64,000 bases of DNA, taken from the NCBI RefSeq assembly GCF_027922185.1, contig NZ_BSFE01000007.1, positions 62,001 to 126,000 of the forward strand, written 5' to 3'. Positions 49,206 to 58,435 of this stretch are shown here, piece after piece. The position numbers and the translations under genes are program-made. The DNA is from Maricaulis virginensis. GTDB lineage: Bacteria > Pseudomonadota > Alphaproteobacteria > Caulobacterales > Maricaulaceae. The notes beneath the pieces are model-generated. The model saw nothing but the letters and a program-made list of their open reading frames with translations, ran no database searches and was not told the DNA's origin. Every line of letters starts with the position of its first letter. The first letter of the stretch is position 1.

Positions 49206-49787
49206 TCAGGTCTGGCCGGTCTTGATCCGGACGTCGGCGGGAGGGGCGTGGTAGGTTTCGAACGCGGCCAGCAGCGTGTCGATGCGGTCGGCAATCATCA
49301 GCGAGCGGCGGTGATTTTCCGCCAGGAAACGCTCGTGCGTCATCCGGTCCAGGAAGCTGATGAGGTCGTCGTAATAGCCCGCGGCATTGAGCAGGCCGAC
49401 CGGATGGGTGTGGTGGCCCAGCTGGGCCCAGGTCCACACCTCGAACAATTCCTCCATCGTGCCGATACCGCCCGGCAGGGCGATGAAGGCCTGGGACATC
49501 TGCACCATCATCGCCTTGCGCGCATGCATGGACTGGACGACATGCAGTTCGGTCAGGTCGAGATGGGCGATTTCCTTGAGGGCGAGGAATTCCGGAATGA
49601 TGCCGATCACCCGGCCGCCGGCCTCCAGCGCGGCATCGGCCAGCTCGCCCATCAGACCGACCCGTCCCCCGCCATAGACGACATCGATGCCGCGTTCGGC
49701 GAGCGTCCGGCCAACCCCGCGTGCGGTGTCGACGAAGGCCGGATCCTCGCCAGGATTGGAGCCGCAATAGACACAGATCGATTTCAT
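49206..49787 (-). CDS. LOG-family (TIGR00730) nucleotide-processing protein
   Basis: LOG proteins hydrolyse nucleoside 5'-monophosphates to free bases, as in cytokinin activation or nucleotide housekeeping; older annotations call them lysine decarboxylases. The 193-residue product has the family motifs MKSICVYCGSNPG, YGGGRVGLMGELA and the catalytic ALPGGIGTMEELFEV. ATG at 49787 with GGAG 6 bases upstream is chosen as the start. It is convergent with ubiD across the repeat region and divergent from the PDZ-protease gene. Confidence 0.92.
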   Translation of the reverse strand: MKSICVYCGSNPGEDPAFVDTARGVGRTLAERGIDVVYGGGRVGLMGELADAALEAGGRVIGIIPEFLALKEIAHLDLTELHVVQSMHARKAMMVQMSQAFIALPGGIGTMEELFEVWTWAQLGHHTHPVGLLNAAGYYDDLISFLDRMTHERFLAENHRRSLMIADRIDTLLAAFETYHAPPADVRIKTGQT

Positions 49788-49856
49788 CGGAACTCCAATC
49801 GACTTGGCATGCAGATCAGCTGTCGTATCCTGCGGGAAACGTGACGGGGGACAAGC

Positions 49857-50978
49857 ATGAAACGGATGTTCGCTCTGATAGTCGTGCTGCTGGCTGCAGG
49901 CAAGCTTGCCGCGCCACCACCGGCCGCCGCCCGCACGATCGATCCGGTCGTCCTGCCCTCGCAGATGTGCCGCGGTTATTTCTTCCTGCCGGTGACGCTG
50001 GACGTGCGCGACGGCGAGACGGCGCAAGACCGGACGCTCTGGTTTCTCTACGATACGGGTGCGTCGGCCAGCTATGTCGATCCGGACAGTATAGAGCGCG
50101 TCTCCGGGCAGCGGCTGGACAGCGGCGTGCGGGCGAATTTCGGACGCGTCACCACCGGGCCCGTCGCCCTGACCGGCCTGCGGGCGGGAGTCCGCGAGCT
50201 GGATCACCTCTCGATTGCCCTGGGGCGCGAGATCGACGGCATACTCGAATATGACGCCTTTGAGGACGTACTGCTGACGCTCGATTACGGCCTGGGCGAG
50301 ATGCGGGTGGAGAGCGGCGCCCTGCCCCGCCCGGACGGCGTGACCGTGTTCGATGCGAACGGTCCTGACACCCGCCCCTGGATCCGCGTCAGCTTTCCCG
50401 ATCGCACGCGACGCCTGCTGATCGACAGCGGCGCAGCGCTGAGCCCGATCGTCCTGCGCAATCTGGAGCGCTACGACACGGTCGCGCCGCCGCGCGCGAC
50501 GGGCGCCGCCGTCCGCTTTGCGGAAATCGAGCGCCGCTCCGCCGCGCGCCTCGCGGGAAATGCGCAGATCGGCGATAATGTGCTGATCCAGCCGGTGATC
50601 GAGTCCACGCCCGAAACGGAAATTCTGGGCGGACAGGCCATGCGGCACTTCGTGTGGACCTTCGACCAGCGCCATGAACGCGTCCGCATGGTGCGTCACG
50701 ACCCGGACACGCCCATCACCTTCGAACCGCTGATCACACACGGTCTGGTCCTGGTGCCGCAGGGCGACGGCATGCGCGTGGCCACCGTGATCGCCAACTC
50801 CCCCGCCTTCGATGCCGGTGTGCTGACAGGCGACGTCATCACCCATTTCAACGGCCGCACGATGCGCGACCGTGATTGTTCGATCGACGGCACACCGCCC
50901 GAAATTCTCGATCTCAGCCTGTTGCGCAATGGCGAAGCGATGGACGTGCGCCTGACGCTCTACCCGCTGGTCGACTGA
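49857..50978 (+). CDS. exported aspartic protease-like protein with two catalytic motifs and PDZ
   Basis: A 373-residue protein with a signal peptide (MFALIVVLLAAGKLAAPPPAAA). Two retropepsin-like motifs are in one chain: LYDTGASASY (D66) and LLIDSGAALSP (D190), each followed by beta-rich text. The C-terminal 90 residues form a PDZ domain (RVATVIANSPAFDAGVLTGDVITHFNG). The protease at 31514-32437 has the same two-motif plan but no PDZ. Both are probably periplasmic. Its stop overlaps by 19 bases the convergent stop of the threonine-aldolase-like gene. Confidence 0.86.
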   Translation: MKRMFALIVVLLAAGKLAAPPPAAARTIDPVVLPSQMCRGYFFLPVTLDVRDGETAQDRTLWFLYDTGASASYVDPDSIERVSGQRLDSGVRANFGRVTTGPVALTGLRAGVRELDHLSIALGREIDGILEYDAFEDVLLTLDYGLGEMRVESGALPRPDGVTVFDANGPDTRPWIRVSFPDRTRRLLIDSGAALSPIVLRNLERYDTVAPPRATGAAVRFAEIERRSAARLAGNAQIGDNVLIQPVIESTPETEILGGQAMRHFVWTFDQRHERVRMVRHDPDTPITFEPLITHGLVLVPQGDGMRVATVIANSPAFDAGVLTGDVITHFNGRTMRDRDCSIDGTPPEILDLSLLRNGEAMDVRLTLYPLVD

Positions 50979-52060
50979 GCCGCGGTCACGTAGGCGCCCA
51001 TGGCGCGGATAGCGTCGACAATGCGCATGATATCGGCCTGGAAAGCCCGTTCGCCGACACAGAGCTCCAGAGCGGGCACCGGGTCGTGCTCGAAATGCCA
51101 GAACCGGTTGCCGAGCCAGACACCCGTTGCCTCGGCCGCGGCATCGCGGGCGGCTTCGGCCGTCGCGATATCGCAGTCCAGCCGGACATGCATCATGTTC
51201 ACCTGCGGCGGATCGGGCGTGATCGACAGGCCGGGCTGGTCCCCCACACCCATCGCGATACCGCGCGCCCGTTCCACGAAGAGCGGGATCTGCGGCAGCC
51301 TCGTGTCCAGAACGCGCAGGGCATCGGGCACCATCGGCCAGGCCGAGACGAGACGTCCGCCCATGCGCGCCAGCCACAGGCGGGCCTCGTCCACGAAGTC
51401 CGCCTCGCCGGCCAGGATAGCGCCGCCCGAGGCGCCGAGATCCTTGTAGAAGGAGGCGTAGACCGAGGCGAAGCCGTCGCAGATTTCGGGCAGGTCATGC
51501 CCGGGCCAGGCTGTCGGAAGGGACCAGATCCGCGCGCCGTCCATGTGCAGCGCCTGGCCGGTTTCCCGCGCACGCGCCTTGATTGCCTGCAGCGTATCCC
51601 AGCCGGGCAGCACACCGCCATTATGGCGCTGCGGCAGTTCGATGATGGTACACCCGGCATCGGCCGGCAGGTCGTCCGCACTCAGAGGACGGGGCCACGC
51701 GCCACAGCTCACCGGCTCCAGCCCGTGCAGATGGATGTGACCGTCTTCTTCGTGCAGGGCGAGATGCGAGGTCGGATGCAGGCCGAGACGGGCATTGCCG
51801 GCAGCCTTGCAGTGCAGGCGGGCCGCGACACCCTGGGCCATGGTGCCGGAGGGAAACCAGACCGCCGCCGGCTTGCCGAACAGGTTCGCCATGCGTGCTT
51901 CCAGCCGGGCGACGCTCTCACCCGTCAGATAGGCTTCCGCACTCAGGCCCGCAGATCGCATATAGGCAGCGACGCGTTCGAGCCGGTCTGCCGGACTGCC
52001 ATCGGTGTGGAAGGGAAAGCCGAGATCGAGATCGCAGCGGGCTCTCAGCGCGGCATTCAT
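50960..52060 (-). CDS. threonine aldolase/beta-eliminating lyase family PLP enzyme
   Basis: A 366-residue PLP fold type I enzyme resembling low-specificity threonine aldolase and related lyases. GKPAAVWFPSGTMAQGVAARLH is the PLP-phosphate region, LHMDGARIW the aspartate that contacts the pyridine nitrogen, and VYASFYKDLGASGGAIL holds the PLP lysine. The N-terminal 25 residues differ from canonical enzymes, so substrate specificity is not certain. It starts in a 4-base overlap (ATGA) with the ArsC-like gene and converges on the PDZ-protease gene. Confidence 0.85.
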   Translation of the reverse strand: MNAALRARCDLDLGFPFHTDGSPADRLERVAAYMRSAGLSAEAYLTGESVARLEARMANLFGKPAAVWFPSGTMAQGVAARLHCKAAGNARLGLHPTSHLALHEEDGHIHLHGLEPVSCGAWPRPLSADDLPADAGCTIIELPQRHNGGVLPGWDTLQAIKARARETGQALHMDGARIWSLPTAWPGHDLPEICDGFASVYASFYKDLGASGGAILAGEADFVDEARLWLARMGGRLVSAWPMVPDALRVLDTRLPQIPLFVERARGIAMGVGDQPGLSITPDPPQVNMMHVRLDCDIATAEAARDAAAEATGVWLGNRFWHFEHDPVPALELCVGERAFQADIMRIVDAIRAMGAYVTAAQSTSG

Positions 52061-52407
52061 TCCGGGGCCGTGAGCCTGGCCAGCGTATCGCCGCTCCAGC
52101 CCACAATGACGGTGTCGCCGGCCTCGATGACGGGCCGCTTGATGAGCGTGGGATAGGTGATGAGCAAACCGGCGGGATCATCCTCGGCGATCAGCTTGTC
52201 TTCTGCCGACAGATTCCGCCAGGTCGTCGACCGGGTGTTCACGAGCTTCTTGGCGCCCACGGCATCGATCCAGGCCGGTACTTTGCGAACCCGGTCGAGC
52301 TCGTCGCGGATATCGACAAACTCGTGATCCCGGCCGGCCTCTTCCAGCTCCTTCACCGCCTTGCGGCAAGTATCGCAATTCTTCAGCCCGTAGATCCTGA
52401 CCTGCAT
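52057..52407 (-). CDS. ArsC/Spx-family thioredoxin-fold protein
   Basis: A 116-residue protein of the ArsC family: RIYGLKNCDTCRKAVKELEEAGRDHEFVDIRDE with a CxxC pair, WRNLSAE and TYPTLIKRPVIEAGD. Enzymatic ArsC needs an N-terminal Cys and a specific Arg triad; the CxxC form is more like Spx/YffB proteins, whose role is not settled. ATG at 52407 is used. The downstream gene overlaps by 4 bases. Confidence 0.85.
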   Translation of the reverse strand: MQVRIYGLKNCDTCRKAVKELEEAGRDHEFVDIRDELDRVRKVPAWIDAVGAKKLVNTRSTTWRNLSAEDKLIAEDDPAGLLITYPTLIKRPVIEAGDTVIVGWSGDTLARLTAPE

Positions 52408-52527
52408 GATTTTCCCCCAACCGGAGAATCCGCGAATCCGGACTCTCCCCATGCGCGCATTTCACTAAACCGGCAACGGTCCGGAAAAAAGCCCGTGCCA
52501 CAGCCAGTGCCCGGCCGTCCAGCCCTC

Positions 52528-53673
52528 TTATTCCGCAGCGGTCTCCGCCATGCTCTCCGCGCGCATCTGCGCGGCGCGGGCCTCGACCATCTCGACGATG
52601 TGATCGATCATCTCCTCGTTGGAGACATTGTGATCCGGCCGCCCGGACACGTACATCTTGCCACGGCCTGCTCCGCCGCCCGTGAAACCCAGGTCCGTCA
52701 TCAACGCCTCGCCGGGACCGTTGACCACGCAGCCGATGATCGACAGCGAGATCGGCTCGGAAATATGCGCCAGCCGCTGCTCGAGCTTTTCCACAGTCCG
52801 GATGACATCGAAACCCTGCCGGGCGCAGGACGGGCAGGCGATGATATTGACGCCGCGGGTGCGCAGGCCGAGCGATTTGAGAATGTCGAAGCCGACCTTC
52901 ACTTCCTCTTCCGGTTCGGCCGACAGCGAGACGCGGATCGTGTCGCCGATCCCCGCCCACAGGAGCGAGCCGATGCCGATGGCAGATTTCACCGTGCCCG
53001 TGCGCAGCCCGCCGGCCTCGGTCACACCGAGGTGCAGCGGCGCATCCGTCGCTTCGGACAGCGCCTGGTAGGCCGCCACGGTGAGGAAGGCGTCGGACGC
53101 CTTCACGGAAATCTTGTAATCGCGGAAATCGAGGTCCTCGAGGATGCGGGCATGATCCAGCGCGCTTTCCACCATCGCCTCGGGACAGGGCTCGCCGTAT
53201 TTCTCCAGCAGGTGGCGCTCCAGCGAGCCGGCATTGACGCCGATCCGGATGGCACAGCCATGATCGCGCGCCGCCTGGACGACATCCTTCACCCGGTCCA
53301 TCGAACCGATATTGCCCGGATTGATGCGCAGGCAGGCCGCCCCGGCCTCGGCAGCCTCGATGCCGCGCTTGTAGTGGAAATGGATGTCCGCGATCAGCGG
53401 CACTTTCGCCGCCCTGGCAATCGTGCGGAAAGCCGCCGTGGAGTCCTCGTCGGGACAGGAGACGCGCACCATGTCGGCGCCTGCCTCTTCGCAACGGCGG
53501 ATCTGGTCGATCGTCGCGGCCGCGTCCGCCGTCGGCGTATTGGTCATGGTCTGGACCGTGATCGGCGCATCGCCGCCCACTTCCAGTCCGCCCACGCGAA
53601 TGGTGCGGCTCTTGCGGCGCTCGATCATGCGCCACGGTCTCACGCTGCGGGGATCCTTACCGGCTTGCGACAT
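52528..53673 (-). CDS. ispG: 4-hydroxy-3-methylbut-2-enyl diphosphate synthase
   Basis: IspG converts MEcPP to HMBPP, the penultimate step of the MEP pathway, using a [4Fe-4S] cluster. The 381-residue product has the N-terminal TIM-barrel text GGDAPITVQTMTNTPTADA, LIADIHFHYKRGIEAAEAG and CLRINPGNIG, and the cluster cysteines CPSCARQGFD and IIGCVVNGPGEA. The start MSQAGKDPRS at 53673 is used, with a later ATG (MIERRKSRTI) also in frame. IspH, the next enzyme, is encoded at 9860-10807. It follows the rodZ gene on the same strand. Confidence 0.97.
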   Translation of the reverse strand: MSQAGKDPRSVRPWRMIERRKSRTIRVGGLEVGGDAPITVQTMTNTPTADAAATIDQIRRCEEAGADMVRVSCPDEDSTAAFRTIARAAKVPLIADIHFHYKRGIEAAEAGAACLRINPGNIGSMDRVKDVVQAARDHGCAIRIGVNAGSLERHLLEKYGEPCPEAMVESALDHARILEDLDFRDYKISVKASDAFLTVAAYQALSEATDAPLHLGVTEAGGLRTGTVKSAIGIGSLLWAGIGDTIRVSLSAEPEEEVKVGFDILKSLGLRTRGVNIIACPSCARQGFDVIRTVEKLEQRLAHISEPISLSIIGCVVNGPGEALMTDLGFTGGGAGRGKMYVSGRPDHNVSNEEMIDHIVEMVEARAAQMRAESMAETAAE

Positions 53674-53758
53674 CCGTCACTCCCTTCGCGGCCGTCCAAC
53701 AGCCGTCCGGTGCGCATATAGCGTCAATGCGGCGATGTTTCGACCGGGGTGCGACAGA

Positions 53759-54619
53759 TTACTGCGGCTGCACGTCGTCCTGGGGCTGCAACTGGGCGAG
53801 AACCGGCAGGTTCTCGACCGGTGCACCGAGTTCGCCGAGCGTGCCGACGATCTCGCCCTCATGCTCCAGCTGGATCGCGCCTGCATCGGTTGCCGACACG
53901 GTCAGCCCCGGCTCCAGCGCCTGATAGGTCTCGCCGGCGGCGAGTTCGCGGGCGAACAGGATACGGCCGGACGCGTCCTGGACCTCGATCCAGGTCGGCG
54001 ACAGGGCGCGCATCACCACCGTGCCGGCGGCCGTTCCGGCCTTGCCGAGCGGAAGTCCGGTCCAGATATCGTCGAGACTGGGCGCCATCGCGGCCACGTC
54101 GAAACCGGGACGCGCCCATTCCGGCGCGGCATCCGGCGGCGAGGGCGGATTGCCCAGAATACCGCCCGTGCCGACCTGCTGGGAATACCACCAGGCCACA
54201 CCGGCCAGCGCGGCAAGGATGACCACCACGCCGAACAGGCCGCGCGGCAGTTTGATCGGCTTGCGCGTCGGGGTCGCGGCACTGGGCGCTGCCCGGCCGG
54301 TCTCGGTATCGACCTCGCGCTTGAACTGTTCGACGAGCCCGGCGGGCTCGAGCGACAGGAAGCTGGCATAGGTGCGCAGATAGCCAACAGCATAGGCCCG
54401 GGCCGGCAGGCCGCGCGGGTCCATGTTTTCAAGAGCTTCAAGATAGTCGGCGCGGATCCGGGTGCGTTCGGCAGCCTGTTTGAGCGACAGGTTCATCTTC
54501 GACCGCGCCTCGCGCAGCCGGTCGCCGGCCGTCAACTGGACATACCCGATGCTGTCGTCAGCATAGACAGCATCCACCGGAACAAAGTCCGCACCCGATG
54601 CTTGACCCATAATAGCCAT
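53759..54619 (-). CDS. RodZ-like HTH/DUF4115 membrane protein
   Basis: RodZ links the MreB cytoskeleton to the elongasome and cell shape. The 286-residue protein has an N-terminal HTH_25 domain (GDRLREARSKMNLSLKQAAERTRIRADYLEALE), one membrane helix (LFGVVVILAALAGVAWWYS, about 125-143), a Pro-rich linker and a periplasmic DUF4115 domain (TWIEVQDASGRILFARELAAGETYQALE). The start at 54619 is preceded by a purine-rich stretch. It lies between ptsP and ispG on the same strand. Confidence 0.9.
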   Translation of the reverse strand: MAIMGQASGADFVPVDAVYADDSIGYVQLTAGDRLREARSKMNLSLKQAAERTRIRADYLEALENMDPRGLPARAYAVGYLRTYASFLSLEPAGLVEQFKREVDTETGRAAPSAATPTRKPIKLPRGLFGVVVILAALAGVAWWYSQQVGTGGILGNPPSPPDAAPEWARPGFDVAAMAPSLDDIWTGLPLGKAGTAAGTVVMRALSPTWIEVQDASGRILFARELAAGETYQALEPGLTVSATDAGAIQLEHEGEIVGTLGELGAPVENLPVLAQLQPQDDVQPQ

Positions 54620-54697
54620 CTACCGCTCTCTCCCCGGAGCGATCGTCACCCAAGAACGCAATTAAGGGTAACTTTGCCCTAACCCCGCTCTATAAGA

Positions 54698-56992
54698 TCA
54701 AATCCCTCGACCGTTTTCAACAGCCTCGCGAGGCAATCCGGCGTCTTCCCCTGCCTGGAGGAGAAGCGGACGCAGACTGTCTGCGGGGCTCTGAAGCCGG
54801 CTCGCAAGCCAGGTGCCAAGTTTTTCGACGTCGAGACCGGAGACGAGTTTCTTGATCGGGCCGATGTTCGGTGCGGCCATGGAAAGACTTCGGTAACCAA
54901 GGCCTATCAGCACGGCCGCCTCCAGCGGCTTGGAGGCAATTTCGCCGCATACGGACACCGGCGTGTCGTGTTCGGCGCAGATATCGCGTACCCGTTTGAG
55001 AAGGTCGAGAGCAGCCGGGCTGAGCACATCGTACCGATCCGAGACACGCGAATTCTGCCGGTCTGCCGCGAAGAAATACTGCATCAGGTCGTTGGCGCCG
55101 ACGGCGACGAAGTCGACAGCATCGATTGCATGCTCCAGCGCCCAGGCCATGCCCGGCGTCTCCAGCATGATACCGACCTTCACGTCCGACGGCATGACAT
55201 AGCCTGCCCGTTCGGCATGACGCAGCTCGCGGTCGAGCATGTCGCGCGCCGCCCGCACTTCCCAGGGCGCCGAGATCATCGGAAACATGACTTTCAGGGG
55301 CCGGCCCGCCGCGGCCAGGATCAGGGCGCGCAGCTGGTAGCGCAGCAGGCCGGGGCGATCGAGGCCCATGCGGATGGCCCGCCAGCCCAGCGCCGGATTG
55401 GGCTCCTTGGTCGAGGGCGCAAAGGGCGCGACCTTGTCGCCGCCCAGATCGAGCGTGCGGAACACGACCGGCCGCTCGCCTGCCGCATCCAGCACCGACT
55501 TGTAGACCGCCGACTGGGCCGACAGGCGCGGCAGCGTCTCGGCCACCATGAACTGGAATTCGGTGCGGAACAGGCCGACACCGTCGGCGCCCGTCTCGTC
55601 CAGCGCCATCAGCTCGATCAGCAGGCCCGCATTCATGTGCAGGCCGATCCGCACGCCGTCGGCCGACACCGCCGGTCCGCGCAGCTCGGCATAGGCCAGC
55701 CGGCGTTCCGACAGGGTCTGGATGCGGGCGTCGTAGGTTTCGGTGACATCGACCTGCGGCCGGATGTGTAGCACGCCGAACTCGCCGTCCAGAATGACCG
55801 GATCGCCATCCTCGGCCTGGTCGAGCGCGCCTTCCAGGCGACCGACGAGCGGAATGCCGAGCGCCTTGGCGACGATCGCGGCGTGTGACTGGGCCGAACC
55901 TTCTTCCAGCGCGATGCCCTTGAGCTTCTCGCGGTCGAACTCCAGCAGTTCGGCCGGACCGATATTGCGCGCGATGATGATCGCATTGTCCGGCAGTTCG
56001 GCCGTGGACTTGGCGCCGCCATTGAGGTGGCGCAGCAGGCGGTTGGCGAGATCTTCCAGATCGTGCAGGCGCTCGCGGAAGGTCGGGTCCGCCGCCTTCA
56101 TCAGCCGCGCCCGGTTCTCGTTCCGCACGCGCTCGACCGCCGCCTCGGCGGTCAGGCCGCGCCGCACTGCCTCACGCAGCCGTTCCAGCCAGCCGCGGTC
56201 ATGGGCGAACATGCGATAGGCCTGCAGCACGTCGCGCGTCGGCCCACCGAAGGGGATGCGGCCGCTGTCCAGCATCTCGTCGATCTGGATCCGCAACGAG
56301 GAAATAGCCGTGTCGAGCCGCTCTTCCTCGCGGCCGGGATCGTCGGCAATCAGCCGTGCCGACTCGACATGCGGCTCGAACAGCACGGCGACACCGCGCG
56401 CAATCCCGCCCGAGAAGGCGCCGCCCTGGAAACGCTCGGGCCGGGACTGGCGCACATCCAGCCCGGCCATCTCCTCTGAGTCGACAATGTCGCCGGAGGC
56501 GACGATCTCGGCGAGCACCATGGCGACGGTCTGCAGCGTCTCGATCTCGTCGGTCGCGACCTGGCGTTCCTGGGAGGTCTGGGCGGTCAGCACCCCGACC
56601 ATGCGGCCGCCGCGCAGGATCGGCACGCCGACAAAGGTGTTGAAGGGCTCTTCGCCCGTCTCGGGCTTGTAGGAGAAGGCCGGGTGCGCCCGCGCATTCG
56701 AGGTCGAGAGCGGCCGGGCCCGGCGGGCGACCAGGCCGACGAGGCCCTCGCCCGGCTGCAGGCGCACATGGTGCACGGCCTCGGCCTTCAGACCGAAGGT
56801 GGCGCACAGTTCCAGCGCATTGGACTGGCGGGACAGATAGATCGAGCAGACATCCCACCCCGCCTCTTCCGCGATCATGGCGGTGAGGTGGTCCAGGCGC
56901 GCCTGGGCGTTCTCCTGCACCGCCATGAGCTCGCGCATGCGCTTGAGCAGGCGGCGCGGATCGCGCATGGGAGGGGTCTTCAGGTCGTCCAT
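54698..56992 (-). CDS. ptsP: phosphoenolpyruvate-protein phosphotransferase, nitrogen PTS (EI-Ntr)
   Basis: EI-Ntr passes phosphate from PEP to NPr and then to PtsN, a regulatory rather than sugar-transport cascade. The 764-residue protein has an N-terminal GAF domain (about 30-165, CSIYLSRQSNALELCATFG), the EI swivelling domain with phospho-His H370 (EEGSAQSHAAIVAKALGIP), and the PEP-binding TIM barrel with GLFRTEFQFM, FRTLDLGGDKVAPF and the late VSVCGEIAS. ATG at 56992 (MDDLKTPPMR) starts 4 bases after the lysC stop, so the two genes are linked. Longer in-frame extensions run into lysC. Confidence 0.97.
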   Translation of the reverse strand: MDDLKTPPMRDPRRLLKRMRELMAVQENAQARLDHLTAMIAEEAGWDVCSIYLSRQSNALELCATFGLKAEAVHHVRLQPGEGLVGLVARRARPLSTSNARAHPAFSYKPETGEEPFNTFVGVPILRGGRMVGVLTAQTSQERQVATDEIETLQTVAMVLAEIVASGDIVDSEEMAGLDVRQSRPERFQGGAFSGGIARGVAVLFEPHVESARLIADDPGREEERLDTAISSLRIQIDEMLDSGRIPFGGPTRDVLQAYRMFAHDRGWLERLREAVRRGLTAEAAVERVRNENRARLMKAADPTFRERLHDLEDLANRLLRHLNGGAKSTAELPDNAIIIARNIGPAELLEFDREKLKGIALEEGSAQSHAAIVAKALGIPLVGRLEGALDQAEDGDPVILDGEFGVLHIRPQVDVTETYDARIQTLSERRLAYAELRGPAVSADGVRIGLHMNAGLLIELMALDETGADGVGLFRTEFQFMVAETLPRLSAQSAVYKSVLDAAGERPVVFRTLDLGGDKVAPFAPSTKEPNPALGWRAIRMGLDRPGLLRYQLRALILAAAGRPLKVMFPMISAPWEVRAARDMLDRELRHAERAGYVMPSDVKVGIMLETPGMAWALEHAIDAVDFVAVGANDLMQYFFAADRQNSRVSDRYDVLSPAALDLLKRVRDICAEHDTPVSVCGEIASKPLEAAVLIGLGYRSLSMAAPNIGPIKKLVSGLDVEKLGTWLASRLQSPADSLRPLLLQAGEDAGLPREAVENGRGI

Positions 56993-56996
56993 GCGG

Positions 56997-58214
56997 CTAT
57001 ACCCGCTCCAGTCCGTAGGCCGTGTGCAACGCCCGCACGGCGCGCTCGACGGCGTCATTGTCGATAAGGGCGGAAATCTTGATTTCCGAGGTCGCCAGCA
57101 CCCTGACGCTGATCCCCTGCTCGCCCAGCACTGCAAACAGGGAGCGCGCGATATCGGCCCGCTGGCGCAACCCCGCGCCCACAATAGAGACTTTTGCCAG
57201 CCCCGTCTCCGACGAGATATCGGCGCCGGACAGCCCGGCTTCCAGCGCCGCCTGGGCGCGGGCCAGGTCGCGGTGGGCGACGGAAAACTCGATATTCACA
57301 CGACCCGGCGTGCGGGTGTGTGCCTGGACGATCATGTCGACCCCGATCTCCGCGTCCGCGAGGATGGCAAATGTGCGGGCGGCGAGCTCCGAGCGGTTGG
57401 ACGCCCCCAGGAGAGCAATCCGCGCCTGGTCCCGCGCATAGGCAACGCCGGACACGATGCGGCGTTCCGCGATGTCCTGCGTCTCGACGACATCCGTGCC
57501 GCGGCTTTCGCCGGCTTCGAGGAAGGAGGACAGGACCCGCATCGGCACACCGCGCGATTTCGCGAACTCGACCGAGCGTGTCTGCAGCACCTTGGCGCCC
57601 TGGGCCGCCAGTTCCAGCATCTCGTCATGACTGATCGCATCCAGACGCCGGGCCGCCGGTTCGATGCGCGGATCGGTCGTGTAGACGCCGTCGACATCGG
57701 TATAGATATCGCACCGTGCGCCCAGCGCCGCCGCCAGCGCGGCTGCGGACAGATCGGTGCCGCCGCGCCCCAGCGTGCGGATCTCGCCCTGCGATGTGAT
57801 GCCCTGGAAACCCGCCAGCACAGGGATGACCCCGGCCTGCATCGCCGCCTCCAGCGCGGAGACATCCATGCCGGCAATCCGGGAGGCCCCGGGCGGACCG
57901 TCCGTCACAACCGGCAATTGCCAGCCCTGGAAAGAGCGCGCCTCGAACCCCGCCTCGCGCAGGGCAAGCGCCATCAATGCAGACGACACCTGTTCGCCGG
58001 CCGCCAGGGCGACATCGGCCTCGGCGTCGCCGAGCCCTGCGCCGAACACACCGGCCAGACCGAGAATACGGTCGGTCTCGCCGACCATGGCCGACACGAC
58101 AACGGCCAGGCTCTCGCCCCGCCGGACAGCGTCAGCCACGAGGCCCGCGGAATGCCGGATACGCTCGACCGATCCGACCGACGTGCCGCCGAATTTTGCC
58201 ACGACGCGTGTCAT
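56997..58214 (-). CDS. lysC: aspartate kinase
   Basis: LysC phosphorylates aspartate, the first step to lysine, threonine and methionine. The 405-residue protein shows MTRVVAKFGGTSVGS at the start, VVSAMVGETDRIL, the aspartate-binding TLGRGGTDLSAAALAAALGA and YTDVDGVYTTDPR, and C-terminal ACT domains (VDMIVQAHTRTPGRVNIEFSV, VSIVGAGLRQRADIA), so feedback control by lysine or threonine is expected. It precedes ptsP by 4 bases, an arrangement known in several alphaproteobacteria, and is divergent from ubiG. Confidence 0.97.
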   Translation of the reverse strand: MTRVVAKFGGTSVGSVERIRHSAGLVADAVRRGESLAVVVSAMVGETDRILGLAGVFGAGLGDAEADVALAAGEQVSSALMALALREAGFEARSFQGWQLPVVTDGPPGASRIAGMDVSALEAAMQAGVIPVLAGFQGITSQGEIRTLGRGGTDLSAAALAAALGARCDIYTDVDGVYTTDPRIEPAARRLDAISHDEMLELAAQGAKVLQTRSVEFAKSRGVPMRVLSSFLEAGESRGTDVVETQDIAERRIVSGVAYARDQARIALLGASNRSELAARTFAILADAEIGVDMIVQAHTRTPGRVNIEFSVAHRDLARAQAALEAGLSGADISSETGLAKVSIVGAGLRQRADIARSLFAVLGEQGISVRVLATSEIKISALIDNDAVERAVRALHTAYGLERV

Positions 58215-58435
58215 TCGCCCGCTTCCTCGAACCCGTCCCTCAACCTGTCCCTCGCGCTTTTACTTGCCGGCGGGTGCGCCCATAACGTCGCACCGGGCTC
58301 GATTAGCGGCATCGGCAAGGCCATATTAAGACCGGCGCCCATGTCGTCGCGCTCGCGGTTAGGTAAGCGCAGACGGCCGGGCACGCAACGCTCGAACGCA
58401 ATCGCGGGCACGCTCGCCTGCAAGGAGAAACACGG

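Noticed and set aside
49206..51377. Minus-strand frame extending through the PDZ-protease gene
   Set aside because: Only its last 193 codons match a protein family (LOG). The rest is antisense to the protease gene; the start is placed at 49787.
52440..52527. Possible terminator downstream of ispG with a run of six Ts on the minus strand
   Set aside because: The flanking gtgcc motifs are direct, not inverted, repeats, so no convincing stem forms before the T-run.
51895..53721. Plus-strand frame of about 600 codons
   Set aside because: Antisense to the aldolase-like, ArsC-like and ispG genes with no recognisable domain.
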